Source: Datnioides undecimradiatus (taxonomy: Eukaryota > Chordata > Actinopteri > Lobotiformes > Datnioididae). From it: 64,000 nucleotides of DNA. This document shows positions 34,451 through 45,311 of the stretch, piece by piece (the first letter of the stretch is position 1; each line of letters begins with the position of its first letter). The notes beneath the pieces are model-generated. The model did not search any database, was not told where the DNA came from, and worked only from the letters and a program-made list of their open reading frames with translations. Location of the stretch: NCBI GenBank assembly GCA_008933995.1, contig WARS01000033.1, forward strand, positions 3,469,813-3,533,812, read 5' to 3'. The translations under genes and the position numbers were made by a program.

Positions 34451-35195
34451 AGCTTCCAGTCTGTTTCTAGTCGGCTTCCACACGGATCCGAAGGAGAGTC
34501 GCCGCCGCCGCAGACGCCGTCGCCGCCAGCGCTCTCAATAAAGTACCTGCAGGCCCGACTCGCCACTTCCCGCTGATCGCGGAGAATTGCCTGGCCGCCG
34601 CCGCCACGGATGCCGCCGCCGCCAGCGCCCAGAGTACCTGCAGAAGGAAGAAAGGACCGCCGCGTCTTTCTTCAAACTTTGCAACCCGCCGTGCAACCCG
34701 CCGACAGAGCGACACGGCCCACCGTCGTCATCCGAGCCAAGGAACCGAGCCGGACCCAAAGACGGATCTCACACATCTCTCGTAGGCACGTAAGAGGCTT
34801 GATTTGGGCAGAGGTAGTTTTAAGTGTGTTTTCTATACAATTTTACTGTATAAGTTAAGTTAACGGACTACAAGTCCCGCGCTTTGTATTAATGGACCAA
34901 GCGTCACATTTGTTTATTCGATTTCTTTGATCGGGCATACTACGGTCTGACGACCAGAGCCCGAAGAATTTTTCTTATGTGCTGTGTTTTCCCTTCTTTC
35001 CCCCTTTAACCGACACGCACATACATACCGGGCATACGCCGGTGAAAACTAATTTTTCAGAGACACACAGGCTAAGCTCACAGACGCCACTAGCCGTTGT
35101 CTTTTCAAACCTCGCGGTCATTTCCTCTGACCGAAGCTCTTGCGTGACGTACTCCCTCTCCTCCCTTACGTCCGCAACCTCACCCCTCCTCTTTT

Positions 35196-35256
35196 ACACA
35201 CACACACAGACACACACACACAGACACACACACAGACACACACGCACACACACACT
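35196..35256. repeat. (CA)n microsatellite
   Basis: CA repeats interrupted by CAGACA and CGCACA within the LTR-like unit. Confidence 0.9.
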
Positions 35257-35647
35257 TGTATAATCTAGAATAGATACATGATGGATGTCTATTGATTGAG
35301 GTGTTATCGATTATTAATTGATATCATTGATTTTAATAAATTCTGTTATGTTTTAAAGAGAAGTTGTCTGCATTGTTTGTACAAGTGTTGTTGTAAAGGC
35401 TGGTTAAAAGAGTCAGTGCTCGGATTCACACCTTCATTGTTCGTCTTGTGCATATCAGTATCTCCCAGGTACTGATATCTGTAAGCGAACGCTTGTGAGA
35501 CTGATTTTCGAGTGGTTATTGGTCCCTGATACCAGGGTGGTGCCCCGTAATTATTAATTCTTATTAATAATAATATTCTTTCAGTTAATAATTATCATAG
35601 ATAATTATTAATTTTTGCTAATAACCTACTCCTATAAGGCACAACAA

Positions 35648-36880
35648 ATGATGCCTATGCGAAGCACAACACCACTAATAATTCACCTGGAAAACAACAG
35701 TCATAGATTTCAGTATAAGGGTGACTCAGCAAGTTGATAACCACAGTGTGACCACTTAGCGTGATTGCAGTTAGGTTTAATGAAGCCATAAAACAAAAGG
35801 CATCCTGGGTATGAGGTTACTTCACAGTACAGGCCTTAGGAGTTAAAACTGTCCATATATGAGTACACAGAAATATGCTTCCACATTATTTTATCAGATT
35901 CAGAAATGGCACGTATGCCTGATTCTGCTTTATAAAGCTCGATAATTATAAAACTGGACACATTAGCAGATGTCTGATTTTAACTCTTCGCCATAATTGC
36001 AAAAGCACCCTTAAAAACTCATTTGCACATTCATACTTACAATTCGTGCTTTCTCCACTACTCGTTAGACCATCATCAAAGGCGTGCAATTTTTGTGTCC
36101 CATCACCAAGAAGGGCTATGCTATATTTATACCTAGCTATTTAGGTGTCTCTCTTCTCACCAAATAACAAATTTGATTGTAGGCCATCTAAGTTTTCTTT
36201 CGCAACCTCTAAATCAGAGCCCTGCTCCAGTCAGGATGGTGGTGATAACGCTGAAGTGGATTGGTAATACCCCAAAACACCAGAAGATGATTTCTTCACT
36301 TTGTAGTGACAACAAGTTTTTAGCTGATAGTTAAAAACAATAATTCAGCGGTCACAAACACATTGGTACAGACAGACTCAATGAAAGAGTCAAGAAGTTC
36401 ATTCAAAGGTTAAAGTTAAAATAAGATTTATTTCTGAAAAACAAGATTACGTGAATGTGTCCTAAACCCCTTGCTTTACAGTGTGTCACTAGCTTGGAGT
36501 TGCCTCTTCCACCCTTGAGCCAGGAGTTCTGTGCAGGTCATAAAAGTACTAATGGGAAAGGTGGGGGTCATCCATTGGTGATCCTTTGAGAAAGAATCAA
36601 AAAGACACTATGGAAACCTGGTTATTTCTTAATCAATGGTGGATCAAATTACTTTATCTAATATAGAAAGGGATCCTTCATAGTGACAAAACCCCCCACA
36701 GAATTATCACCTGCTGTTCTCCTCAGCTTTTTTCTGTTTTAAACTGTAACTTTACTCTTGGTTTAGTGTCAGTTGGATGTGTAAATAAGTCAGTAAATGG
36801 CTAAGTTGTGTACCATTAAAACTTTAGGTGACACTGAAACCCCTCAGTGTAACAGCTGCTCTGTTGCCCCAAAGCATCAA
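35648..36880. other. Intergenic, no gene seen
   Basis: Nothing supportable between the LTR-like unit and the MITE. Confidence 0.5.
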
Positions 36881-37208
36881 TTAACCCTGTAAAGCCGGAC
36901 ACGTCAAAAAAAATAGCCAGGAAATTCAAATCTTTTGGAACTGAGATGTTTAATAAACCTTTTAACAGCACCCCCCTCCCAGTTTCTGTTTTTGATATAT
37001 CATTTTGTAGGTTTTTTTGGGGTTTTTTTTTGCATCACATTTGATACATTGTGTTTTTGAGGGGAAGAATATAAAAAAACGTGTTAGAGGGCAGAATACA
37101 TGTCTCAAGTCATATACAATAGGTTTTTAATGAAAATATTGATCATGTTGATAAGATAGAGGTCTTAGAAACACATCAAATATGATATAAGGGGTTCTAT
37201 AGGGTTAA
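36881..37208. mobile_element. piggyBac-like MITE
   Basis: The 328-bp unit is bounded by TTAA on both sides, with inverted ends TTAACCCTGTAAAGCC and (reverse complement) TTAACCCTATAGAACC, 13 of 16 identical. TTAA target sites and CCCT-type ends point to piggyBac. There is no coding content. Confidence 0.75.
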
Positions 37209-37632
37209 GCAGCTTTAAAAAAATTTAGTTTTGATTTGAAGAATTGCTTTTGTTTGCATTCAGTTTCATGATTTTGGCAATGGAGCTCACTTCCAATAAA
37301 GACAATCACTTTCTCTTACTGATTTGAGAATTGTCATCAAATCATATGCAGTGATATATAAAAAATGTAAACCTTCAGAATGTTTCTAATTTTCAATTTA
37401 GCAAGTACATTTTCATTTTTGTTGTGTCATACAGAGTAGCAGTCAAGCATCTACTTATCTGTAATGAATATTTTATATGAATACCTCCTGCACTACACAA
37501 ATATTTTATACATCATATACAGTGTTTACATTTTTACTGTACAACCACAGATAATGTGTCATGTTTTGTAACAAGGTGTATTAATAGTAGAAATTAGATG
37601 TTTATTCATAGTTGTGATCTTTAGAAACAACA
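37209..37632. other. Intergenic, no gene seen
   Basis: AT-rich 3' flank of the pseudogene. Confidence 0.55.
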
Positions 37633-38618
37633 TTAAAGAAGCTTGTTTCCAAAGTCACCTTGATAGATTTTGCCAGATATGATCATTCGGAAAGACGTCC
37701 TGAACCAGCTGTAAAACCATGCTTAGACACACGGGTTGAACGTTGAGTTGGATCTACCAAGCCAACTAAACTGTTTCAATGACAGCAAGTGGTATTGTGT
37801 AGTTACTCACAGGCTGAAAGGTGATACAAAGAAAGAAAGGAGTCCAACAGATCAGAAATACTCCCATGACTATAGCCAGAGTTTTGGTGGCCTTTCTCTC
37901 CATCTTACTGACTCTTGCTCCAGACTTTGTGCTCTGACAGGTTGTATTCTGGATGCTGTGGGCCTGTCTTTGTGCAATGTGGTAGATCTTCCAGTAGATG
38001 CATAGCATGACGCTTGCTAGAAGATAAAAAGAAAAGATGCGTCCGATAGTGGGCATTATTTTAATGTCTGTAGGACAACCGTCTGCACATTTTTTCATTT
38101 TGGAATCCTACAATCATCACACCGATTCCGATTATAAAAGAAACGCTCCAGTTCACTAGGATCATGATGGCAGCGATGTGATCATTCATTTTAGTCGTAT
38201 ATCTCAGAGGCTGACAGACTGCGTGATACCTGTCAACAGAAATACAACACAAGTGCAGTATTGAGGAATTGTTCAATGCTAAATCGAAACTTCCTCTTAT
38301 TTTGCAAAGTAAACTTTCATAATACCAGCAGGAGGATTCAATCAGTGCTATACTAAAAGGACAAATGAAAACCCCAACAAGCAGGTCAGCAACAGCCAGA
38401 GACAGGATGAGGTAGTTAGTGGGAGTGTGGAGCTGTTTGAAATAAACAATTGATGGTATGACAAGGAAGTTTCCACAGGTTATAATTACAGAAAGGCATC
38501 CATAGAAAATACACAACAATACACTTATTAAAGGGCTGATGGTCATTAAGCATGATGAAATTTGAGAGTCATCACAGGCAAATTTGGCAGTCCTGTTAAA
38601 AATGAGTTGGAGGTCCAT
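37633..38618 (-). pseudogene. TAAR pseudogene, nearly full length
   Basis: It starts MDLQLIFNRT at 38618 and reads cleanly through TM4 with Asp3.32 (SFDLALNNSSIL) and DRYHAVCQPL. An extra A in a run of six near 38095 (ECL2) shifts the frame. TM5 has Leu instead of Pro5.50 (FYLLAS). TM6 is normal (CWTPFF). TM7 is broken by a stop after AVIETV and by further shifts. A frame to the TAA at 37633-37635 still shows [24 protein letters not shown] and a QGDF-type tail. At least three disabling changes make it a clear pseudogene. Confidence 0.93.
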
Positions 38619-39885
38619 GCTGATTGAGTCCAAAAATTCAGATAAAGACATCACCAGTATTATTCCTTTTAGCACAAATAATGGCAATGCCAGCAGTGAC
38701 AGCTTTCTCAAAAGACATTGGACTTTGTCATTTCGTCTGAACAAGTGTTCATATGACATTTATGACATTTATGAAACGTTGGTGTGTATAGCTTACAAAC
38801 ATCAGGGTACTTGATCTAAACCAAGCCATATGGAGGCAGCTCATTAAATCAACCACATTGCCGTCTTGACTCCAGGGTGTGAAAACCTTTACTTTATGTC
38901 ACAGGGATATTATAAAGATTGGTTTTACATGTATAAAAGTATTTGTATTGGTAAATTTAAAGTAAGTAAAAAGGACTATCATGTATATACTACATATATA
39001 CTACAACTAAATGTATAACTTAAACTACTACTATCAACAGAAGTGACAGATATGAGGTCATGAGCACTCTGCTATAGGTGAAAGGTGGAGGTATCCCATC
39101 CATGACCAGGTCTCAGTTGTGCAGCAATTTTGGAGTCTTATATGGCTTTCCTGGCCTGATGTCTGCTATCCATCTCTTCCTGTCGACCCTTGATTAAAAA
39201 TGTATCTACCTTATCCCTGCTTCTATTATGTGATTATAAAATACAAAATGTTTTGTTGTTAAATGTTGTTTAATGCATATATACTGAAAATTATGTTGGC
39301 GCTCATCCAACTGAAATTAAAGATAAAAACTTAAAACTAAATCTCCCCCAGCACTCCCAAGAAAAAAGTGCTAAAATACATATTGCACAAGTGTGTCATA
39401 GTAATCAATGCATAATTCTACATTAATACTAAATAACATCTTTGCAAATATGGTCATTTTTGCTATCTGAGGTAAAATCAAGACAATGAAATACACCCAA
39501 ACCCACAAATTAAGCAGAAAGTTACAACATGCTGCTATTCACGTGACACACTCTTGAATTCTAATGGATAAAATATGTTTATGGATTATAGTGTATAGTA
39601 GGTAAAGCCAGTATGACAGTCGCAGCATCAACCACAAGAAGCTGTACAAAACTGTATAAAAGCAGTGGTGTTTTGGTCCAAAAAATGTTAATTTGATTTA
39701 AACCTAACATACTTTATTCACATACTATTTTTACATTTGTTTCCACTGTTGAGTGGGTGATCGTGTTACAGTGCATTAACCTGTGGGGTTTTTTTTTTAT
39801 TACCAAAGCAAAAAAAAATAACGTTGTTAATTTTTATTTTTAAACCTTAATTGACATGTCAAAAAATCAACAGTACATTAAATAC
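38619..39885. other. Intergenic, no gene seen
   Basis: AT-rich sequence with no supported feature. I do not see here the CCAAT module found before the next genes. Confidence 0.5.
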
Positions 39886-40887
39886 TCAAAACAATCTTGA
39901 GTTAGCAAAATCACCTTTGAATATTTTTCCAGAAAGGATCATTTTGAAAGCTGATCGGAACCAGCTGTAAAAGAAGGCATAGATAAAGGGATTCAACATT
40001 GAATTTGACAAAGTAAGCCAGTTAAGTGTTTCAATCACAGGAAGCGGTGGGGCTTCATGAGCTAAAGGCTGAAAGACAACACAAAGAAAGTAAGGAATCA
40101 TACATAAAAGAAAAATTCCCATAACTGTCGCCAGAGTTTTGGTGGCCTTTCTCTCCACCTTACTCACTGTTGCTCCAGACTTTCTGTTTGAACAAGTTGT
40201 GTTTTGGATGCTGTTCACCTGTTTCTGAGCAACAAGGAAAATTTTCAGGTAGATACAGAGCATTATGATTGCTGGAAGGTAAAATGCAAATACAGGTCCC
40301 ATAGTGTTAGCCATTACAACATCAACTGAGCACATGTCTTCACATGTTCCTTGGCTGTATCCTGCAGTGACAATGCCAATTGCGATTAGAGCAGCTATAC
40401 CCCAGGTCACCAAGATCATGATCCCAGTAACGTGAGCATTTATTTTAGTTCTGTATGTCAGAGGCTGACACACTGCATAATATCTGTCAATTGAAATGCA
40501 ACATAAGTTCAGAATAGAAGATGTGCACAGTGAAACATCGAAGCCATCTCGTATTTTGCAAAATACACTTTCTTGAAACAGACAGGAGGTTATAGCATAC
40601 GCCATGCTGAAAGGAAAAACTAGAAGTCCTACAAGTATGTCAGCCACAGCCAGAGACAGGATGAGGTAGTTAGTAGGAGTGTGAAGCTGTTTGAAATAAA
40701 TGATGGAGATTATAACAAGAAAATTTCCACATATTGTAGCAACAGATAATAAGCCAAGGAAAATGTTTACTAATACACATATAATAGAAGGGTTTCTTGT
40801 GAATACATAAGTTGTGTTATCAAACTCATAGCAGGGATGTATGCCATTGATACTGTAGGTACCATTGACAGTCAGCTTGGTCTCCAT
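39886..40887 (-). CDS. TAAR with Met at toggle position 6.48
   Basis: A 333-residue receptor starting METKLTVNGT. Glycosylation sites are NGT (8-10) and NTT (24-26). Asn1.50 is at 55, Asp2.50 at 83, Cys3.25 at 110 paired with an ECL2 Cys (182 or 186), Asp3.32 at 117, DRY at 134-136 and Pro5.50 at 205. TM7 has [16 protein letters not shown] (295-310). In TM6 the usual CWxP is CMIP: Met at residue 263, codon 40099-40101, replaces the toggle Trp6.48. TrpTGG to MetATG needs two base changes. The tandem duplicate at 44057-45058 has the same change. The frame is otherwise intact, so it may still be a receptor with altered activation, or an early step to loss. Its 5' side has a TATA box, an untranslated exon and an intron (see 40888-41146). 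Confidence 0.95.
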   Translation of the reverse strand: METKLTVNGTYSINGIHPCYEFDNTTYVFTRNPSIICVLVNIFLGLLSVATICGNFLVIISIIYFKQLHTPTNYLILSLAVADILVGLLVFPFSMAYAITSCLFQESVFCKIRDGFDVSLCTSSILNLCCISIDRYYAVCQPLTYRTKINAHVTGIMILVTWGIAALIAIGIVTAGYSQGTCEDMCSVDVVMANTMGPVFAFYLPAIIMLCIYLKIFLVAQKQVNSIQNTTCSNRKSGATVSKVERKATKTLATVMGIFLLCMIPYFLCVVFQPLAHEAPPLPVIETLNWLTLSNSMLNPFIYAFFYSWFRSAFKMILSGKIFKGDFANSRLF

Positions 40888-41146
40888 GCTTCTTGTTTTC
40901 TGTAATAATAATCAACAATATTCAGGACATTTAAAAAGATATTTAGTTCTGCTGTAAAACCACTACAAAACAACTTAAAGAAAAGAAAAACTTTAAAGAA
41001 AAACAAACTTTTAATCTTTCCCTTACCTAGTAACAATTCTTCTGTGTCCTCTGTACCTCTGTGAATAACCTTTGGACTTGGTCCATATTTATAAATCCCT
41101 GTCTTGTTACCTAAATGAAGGCAAACTTTCATAATCCAATCAGATG
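40888..41146 (-). promoter_or_regulatory. Promoter and untranslated first exon of the 39886-40887 TAAR
   Basis: From upstream to downstream on the minus strand: inverted CCAAT (ATCTGATTGGA, 41135-41145), GGTAAC (41106-41111), TATA (TATAAAT, about 41087-41093) and an inferred start near 41060. A donor CTAG|GTAAGG follows, with the intron starting at 41026, then an acceptor TTACAG ending at 40900, 12 bases before the ATG. The intron would be 127 bp. The elements recur at other TAARs of this subfamily. Splicing is inferred. Confidence 0.55.
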
Positions 41147-41834
41147 TGGGTACCCACACCCTGTTTACACAACATACAAAGATATAAAATAATTAGTAAT
41201 GTTATACTAACTGTGCTTGTGGTACGTGTGTGTGTGTTCATGCTCATTTTCTTGCTAGTGTTCAAATTCCACAAAAAGCACATAAACATTGTCTTTGGCA
41301 AAGAAACAAAAAGGCCCTTGCCAAAAGAATCTCCTTTAAAACACAGCAGGGTTTCTGACATATGTGCGCATTCACTGAAATAAAAGCAAACTAACTGGTA
41401 AGCAAAACTTGCTATAAATCTAACTGTAGACATTTATGGATAACAATTTTTTTCTATGTCCCAGATGCATGGAACGAGTCAAGCGGACTCTCTGAGGCTT
41501 TCTTACTATGCTAACGTAGCTTTCATTTTGCTAGCAAAAACGATATTGGCAAATCATTTTATTTTCTAAGCCAGTTTCCATAAGGCCATGGCTGAAGCCT
41601 GGCCACAGGACACTGGACACTGCCAGTATCCTGGCAGTGGGTGGGGCCTTCCATTGGCCTGGCCCCACCCTGGAATCAGGCCTGGGGATGGGGCAGAGTG
41701 CACTTGTCCTTGGTTTTATTTGTCATCATTGGTCTTCTTGAATTGCACTTGGTCTGTCCCCTCACCCAGGGCCAATTTGCCTTGGGAGACCCTACGAGGG
41801 GCATGATGCCACTGACAACTAGCTCTCAGGATCC
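41147..41834. other. Intergenic, no gene seen
   Basis: Short chance frames only. The end approaches the LINE fragment that follows. Confidence 0.5.
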
Positions 41835-42491
41835 TTAGGGCACTCAAACCTGTTCACCACGATAAGGTGGCTATTCATGGAGGGTGAGTTGGATTAGGTG
41901 GTGAGGATGGTGACAGATACACCATTGCTACAGTCCATTTGATATCTGTACTGTTGGAGTCAGAGTTTTGCTCCCATTGCCGGTAATAAGTTATACTAGT
42001 TCCCACTTAGGGTTGGACTTTGCCAGGACTGCTTGTTTTCACCGGTTCTGTTCATAATTTTTATAGACAGAATTTCTAGGTGCAGCCAAGTGGCAGAGGG
42101 TTCCAGGTTTGGTGGCCTAAGGATCCCATTGCTGCTTTTTGCAGATGATGTGGTCTTGATGGCTTTATCGAACAGTGACCCCCGGCTTGCGCTGGGGCGG
42201 TTTGAAGCCAAGTGTGAAGAAGTGGGGTTGAGGATTAGCACCTCTAAACCAGAGGCTGTGGTTCTCAGCCAGAAAAGTGTGGATTGCCCACTCCGGGTCG
42301 GGGAAGAGTTGCAGCCCCCAAGCAAAGGGTTCAAGTATTTTTGGGTCTTGTTCACGAGTGACGGCAAAATGGATCAGGAGATTGACAGACGGATCAGTGC
42401 AGCGTCAGCAGTGATGCAGTTGCTGCACCGGTCCACTGTGGTGAAGAGAGAGCTGAGCCAGAAGGCGCTGGTGTGGTGTTTTTGTTTTTGA
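41835..42491 (+). mobile_element. LINE RT fragment (RTE/Rex-like family)
   Basis: The leader CCACGATAAGGTGG (41858-41871) and the frame from 42033 show the RT C-terminal half. It reads FIDRISRCS, PLLLFADDVVLMAL (with the catalytic FADD), CEEVGLRISTSKPEAVVL, FKYFWVLFTSDGKM and DRRISAASAVMQLL. The frame ends early at 42491. The same family supplies the piece at 59040-59752. The clade is uncertain. Confidence 0.75.
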
Positions 42492-43483
42492 AACAATCAG
42501 GTCTACAAATCCTTGCAGTAGTTAACAGATAAGGCTTCTCATTTTGTGCTGACACACATGGATTTTGTGACAAAAATGCTTAAAATTCATCTCCAGCTGA
42601 CATTTACAAATGACTCCTGTCTTTAATAGCTACTCAAAGACTACATATTTGATAGAGGCTAAAGCTACATGTCCCAAGCATATTGGCATCCCCATGAGTT
42701 GTTAATCCATGTAAAGGACATATATGATATTAAGGAGAGGCTTTATTTGTAAAGGCCTATTTCAGAGTTGAGCTTTCTAGTACCCAGATCATAGTATTAT
42801 AAATAATATAATGTCTTTAGAAAATTCTTTCATCATTTAAATTTTTGGGTACTGGCTATAGAGAAATGGTCAAGCTGGTTAAGTAGTAAGATTTGAGCTA
42901 TGCATATATATATATATATATATAACAGTGTGTTTCACATTTACAAGAGAGATGGATTTGAGGATATAATGAATGAACCATGAGTTTCATAAATGCAATG
43001 GTATTTATTGCAAGTTTGTCTGGAGCTGAGGATTTTCAGTCAGGATGCGTCACACAACAGTGCATCACAGTAAAGAGACATTTTGGCAAGGTGGAAACAC
43101 ATTGATGTACTCCCAAAACCAATTATTTTTCTAAAGACACCTGTAGCTCCACAAAATGTTGTAGAAAGATGTGAACTTGCCTTTTACCTTGGAACATTAT
43201 GCTTTGCTACTTCAGTAGGTAGCAAGCGAATTAGTCATACATGTAATATTTGCAGCCTCTGTTGAACAGATGACAAATGAAGAGGTTCAAAGCATTTTGA
43301 GTTTGTTTCTGTGTTTCATGTCTTTGAAGGTGTAGACCGAAAGACTATATTACAAACTGTTCCCAGAGCAATGTGTATACATTGCATAAACAATTAGAGA
43401 AATGCAAAGCTTTACTGACCTGCCAGTGCCGAGAAGCTAGTTATAGCTAGTTTCAAAGCTATTATTGGACAGTTACTGTTCAG
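42492..43483. other. Intergenic, with (AT)n microsatellite
   Basis: No gene seen. An (AT)n run lies at 42904-42924. Confidence 0.5.
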
Positions 43484-43586
43484 ATGAGTGGATTAGCTGA
43501 AGTCAGTATTATTGTATTCATACTACTTTTATGTTTGACAGCATGTTGTCTTTGTGGCTATCTTGTATGTAAAAATGACAGGAAAG
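43484..43586 (+). CDS. Possible isolated coding exon with a membrane segment
   Basis: An ATG directly follows an acceptor-like TTACTGTTCAG and opens 34 codons. They run MSGLAEVS, then a hydrophobic stretch of about 20 residues (IIVFILLLCLTACCLCGYLV), then CKNDRK. A donor-like AAAG|GTAAAA starts at 43587. This layout (short outside end, one membrane segment, basic Cys-flanked inner end) would suit a small membrane protein. I find no partner exon and do not recognise it; chance is a serious alternative. Confidence 0.15.
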
Positions 43587-44056
43587 GTAAAAGCATTTTT
43601 AAAATTGCTGTCTTGAAGTGTATTTTGCACTTCACAGATATAATTTTGTGTTTGTGTTTTTGTTATTCACATTTTATTATCCTTGACATTGCATTATTGA
43701 CACATTTAACTCTTAATAAGTGCATACTTAACCGCTGATATATTAATGCAACTAAAACCTTTCAAACCTTTAACAAAGCAATAAAAAAGTAAATGTTCAA
43801 CAGTTCCAGAATAGTTGAGTCTCAATAAATGAAGGAACAAATTACTGTTCAAAAAATAACTTAAAAATAACAATACACTGACTAAGTAAACACGTGTTGT
43901 TGTTGTTGTTATTTTTATTACTTTTAAATGATGATATGTTGACAATATCACATGACCACTATTGAGATAGATACATGCATATATCAGAGTAGAAATGTAT
44001 ATTTTTAAACCTTAACTGCCAACTGCCACACAAAAATTCAACAGTACATTAAATCC
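43587..44056. other. Intergenic, no gene seen
   Basis: AT-rich sequence with a short (TGT)n run near 43897-43911. Confidence 0.5.
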
Positions 44057-45058
44057 TCAAAACAGTCTTGAGTTAGCAAAATCACCCTGGAATATTTTTC
44101 CAGAAATTATCATTTTAAAAGCTGATCGGAACCAGCTATAAAAGAAGGCATAGATAAAGGGATTTAACATTGAGTTGGACAAAGTAAGCCAGTTAAGTGT
44201 TTCAATTACAGGGACCGGTGGGGCTTCATGAGCTAAAGGCTGAAAGACAAGGTACAGAAAGTAAGGAATCATACATAAGAGAAAAATTCCCATAACTGTT
44301 GCCAGAGTTTTGGTGGCCTTTCTCTCCATCTTACTTACTGTTGCTCCAGACTTTGTGCTCTGACAGGTTGTGTTTTGGATGCTGTTCACCTGCTTCTGAG
44401 CAACAAGGAAAATTTTCAGGTAGATACAGAGCATTATGATTGCTGGAAGGTAAAATGAAAATACAGGCCCCATAGTGTTTGCTGTTATAACATCAACTGA
44501 GCACATGTCTTCACATGTTCCTTGGCTAAATCCGGCAATTACAATGCCAATTCCAATTAGAGCAGATATACCCCAGGTCACCAAGATCATGATCCCAGTA
44601 ACATGAACGTTTATTTTAGTTCTGTATGTCAGAGGCTGACACACTGCATAATATCTGTCAATTGAAATGCAACATAAGTTCAGAATAGAAGATGTGCACA
44701 GTGAAACATCGAAGCCATCTCGTATTTTGCAAAATACACTTTCTTGAAACAGACAGGAGGTTATAGCATACGCCATGCTGAAAGGAAAAACTAGAAGTCC
44801 TACAAGTATGTCAGCCACAGCCAGAGACAGGATGAGGTAGTTAGTAGGAGTGTGAAGCTGTTTGAAATAAATGATGGAGATTATAACAAGAAGATTTCCA
44901 CATATTGTAGCAACAGATAATAAGCCAAGGAAAATAGAAACTGATAAACATATAATAGAAGGGTTTCTTGTGAATATATAAGTTGTATTATCAAACTCAT
45001 AACAGGGATGTATATCATTGATAATATGAGTCCCGTTGACAGTCAGTTTAGTGTCCAT
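44057..45058 (-). CDS. TAAR with Met at toggle position 6.48 (tandem duplicate)
   Basis: A 333-residue receptor and close duplicate of 39886-40887. An in-frame upstream extension exists to 45079, but I start at the Met at 45058 (MDTKLTVNGT) because it aligns with the neighbour's METKLTVNGT. Marks: NGT at 8-10, Asp2.50 at 83, Cys3.25 at 110, Asp3.32 at 117, [12 protein letters not shown], and [16 protein letters not shown] in TM7. Met replaces Trp6.48 (CMIP; codon 44270-44272). ICL3 has NTTCQSTKSG, where the duplicate has NTTCSNRKSG. The duplication included the 5' flank: about 270 bp upstream still align. The acceptor before the ATG reads ACTG instead of ACAG, so the 5' intron of the sister gene may not be spliced here in the same way. 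Confidence 0.95.
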   Translation of the reverse strand: MDTKLTVNGTHIINDIHPCYEFDNTTYIFTRNPSIICLSVSIFLGLLSVATICGNLLVIISIIYFKQLHTPTNYLILSLAVADILVGLLVFPFSMAYAITSCLFQESVFCKIRDGFDVSLCTSSILNLCCISIDRYYAVCQPLTYRTKINVHVTGIMILVTWGISALIGIGIVIAGFSQGTCEDMCSVDVITANTMGPVFSFYLPAIIMLCIYLKIFLVAQKQVNSIQNTTCQSTKSGATVSKMERKATKTLATVMGIFLLCMIPYFLYLVFQPLAHEAPPVPVIETLNWLTLSNSMLNPFIYAFFYSWFRSAFKMIISGKIFQGDFANSRLF

Positions 45059-45300
45059 GCTTCTTGATTTCAGTAACAATAATCAGTAACTTTAAGAACA
45101 TTTAACAAGATATTTAGTTCGGCTGTAAAATTATACCAAGAGCAATCTTCTAAAGAAAAACTAACTTTTCATTTAGTTTATAGTCCAAAGACAGTGTTGT
45201 GTGTCCTTTAGTCACCCGTACCTCTGTGAAGAACCTTTGGGCCTGGTCTAACATTTATCAGTCCCTGTCCTGTTACCAAGATGAATACAGTCTTTGGTAA

Positions 45301-45311
45301 TCCAATCAGAT
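45301..45311 (-). promoter_or_regulatory. Inverted CCAAT module of the 44057-45058 TAAR
   Basis: ATCTGATTGGA on the minus strand, 243 bp before the ATG, is followed by GGTAACAGGACAGGGACTGA and a TATA-like GATAAAT. The order is the same as in the genes at 39886, 51920 and 57515. Confidence 0.5.

Larger units (their letters stand above)
33571..35647 (+). mobile_element. Large LTR-like unit with tandem-repeat upstream region
   Basis: Three ordered parts suggest a solitary LTR or ERV-like unit: two tandem arrays (33686-34063 and 34104-34450), a GC-rich leader (34490-34790), and a 3' part ending GGTGGTGCCCCGTAATTATT, then a TAATTATTAAT-rich block and TAACCTACTCC, then GCACAACA. The same 3' part occurs reversed at 54765 onward, ending GCACAGCAC. 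No gag, pol or env is visible. The left boundary is uncertain. Confidence 0.5.

Noticed and set aside
34467-34858. Overlapping Arg/Ala-rich frames on both strands as genes
   Set aside because: CG-rich (CCG)n-like composition keeps all frames open; no family resemblance and no conserved start.
45058-45079. Upstream start giving a 340-residue TAAR at 44057
   Set aside because: The tandem duplicate aligns from the second Met, and the extra seven residues come from the untranslated leader, which is homologous to non-coding sequence next door.
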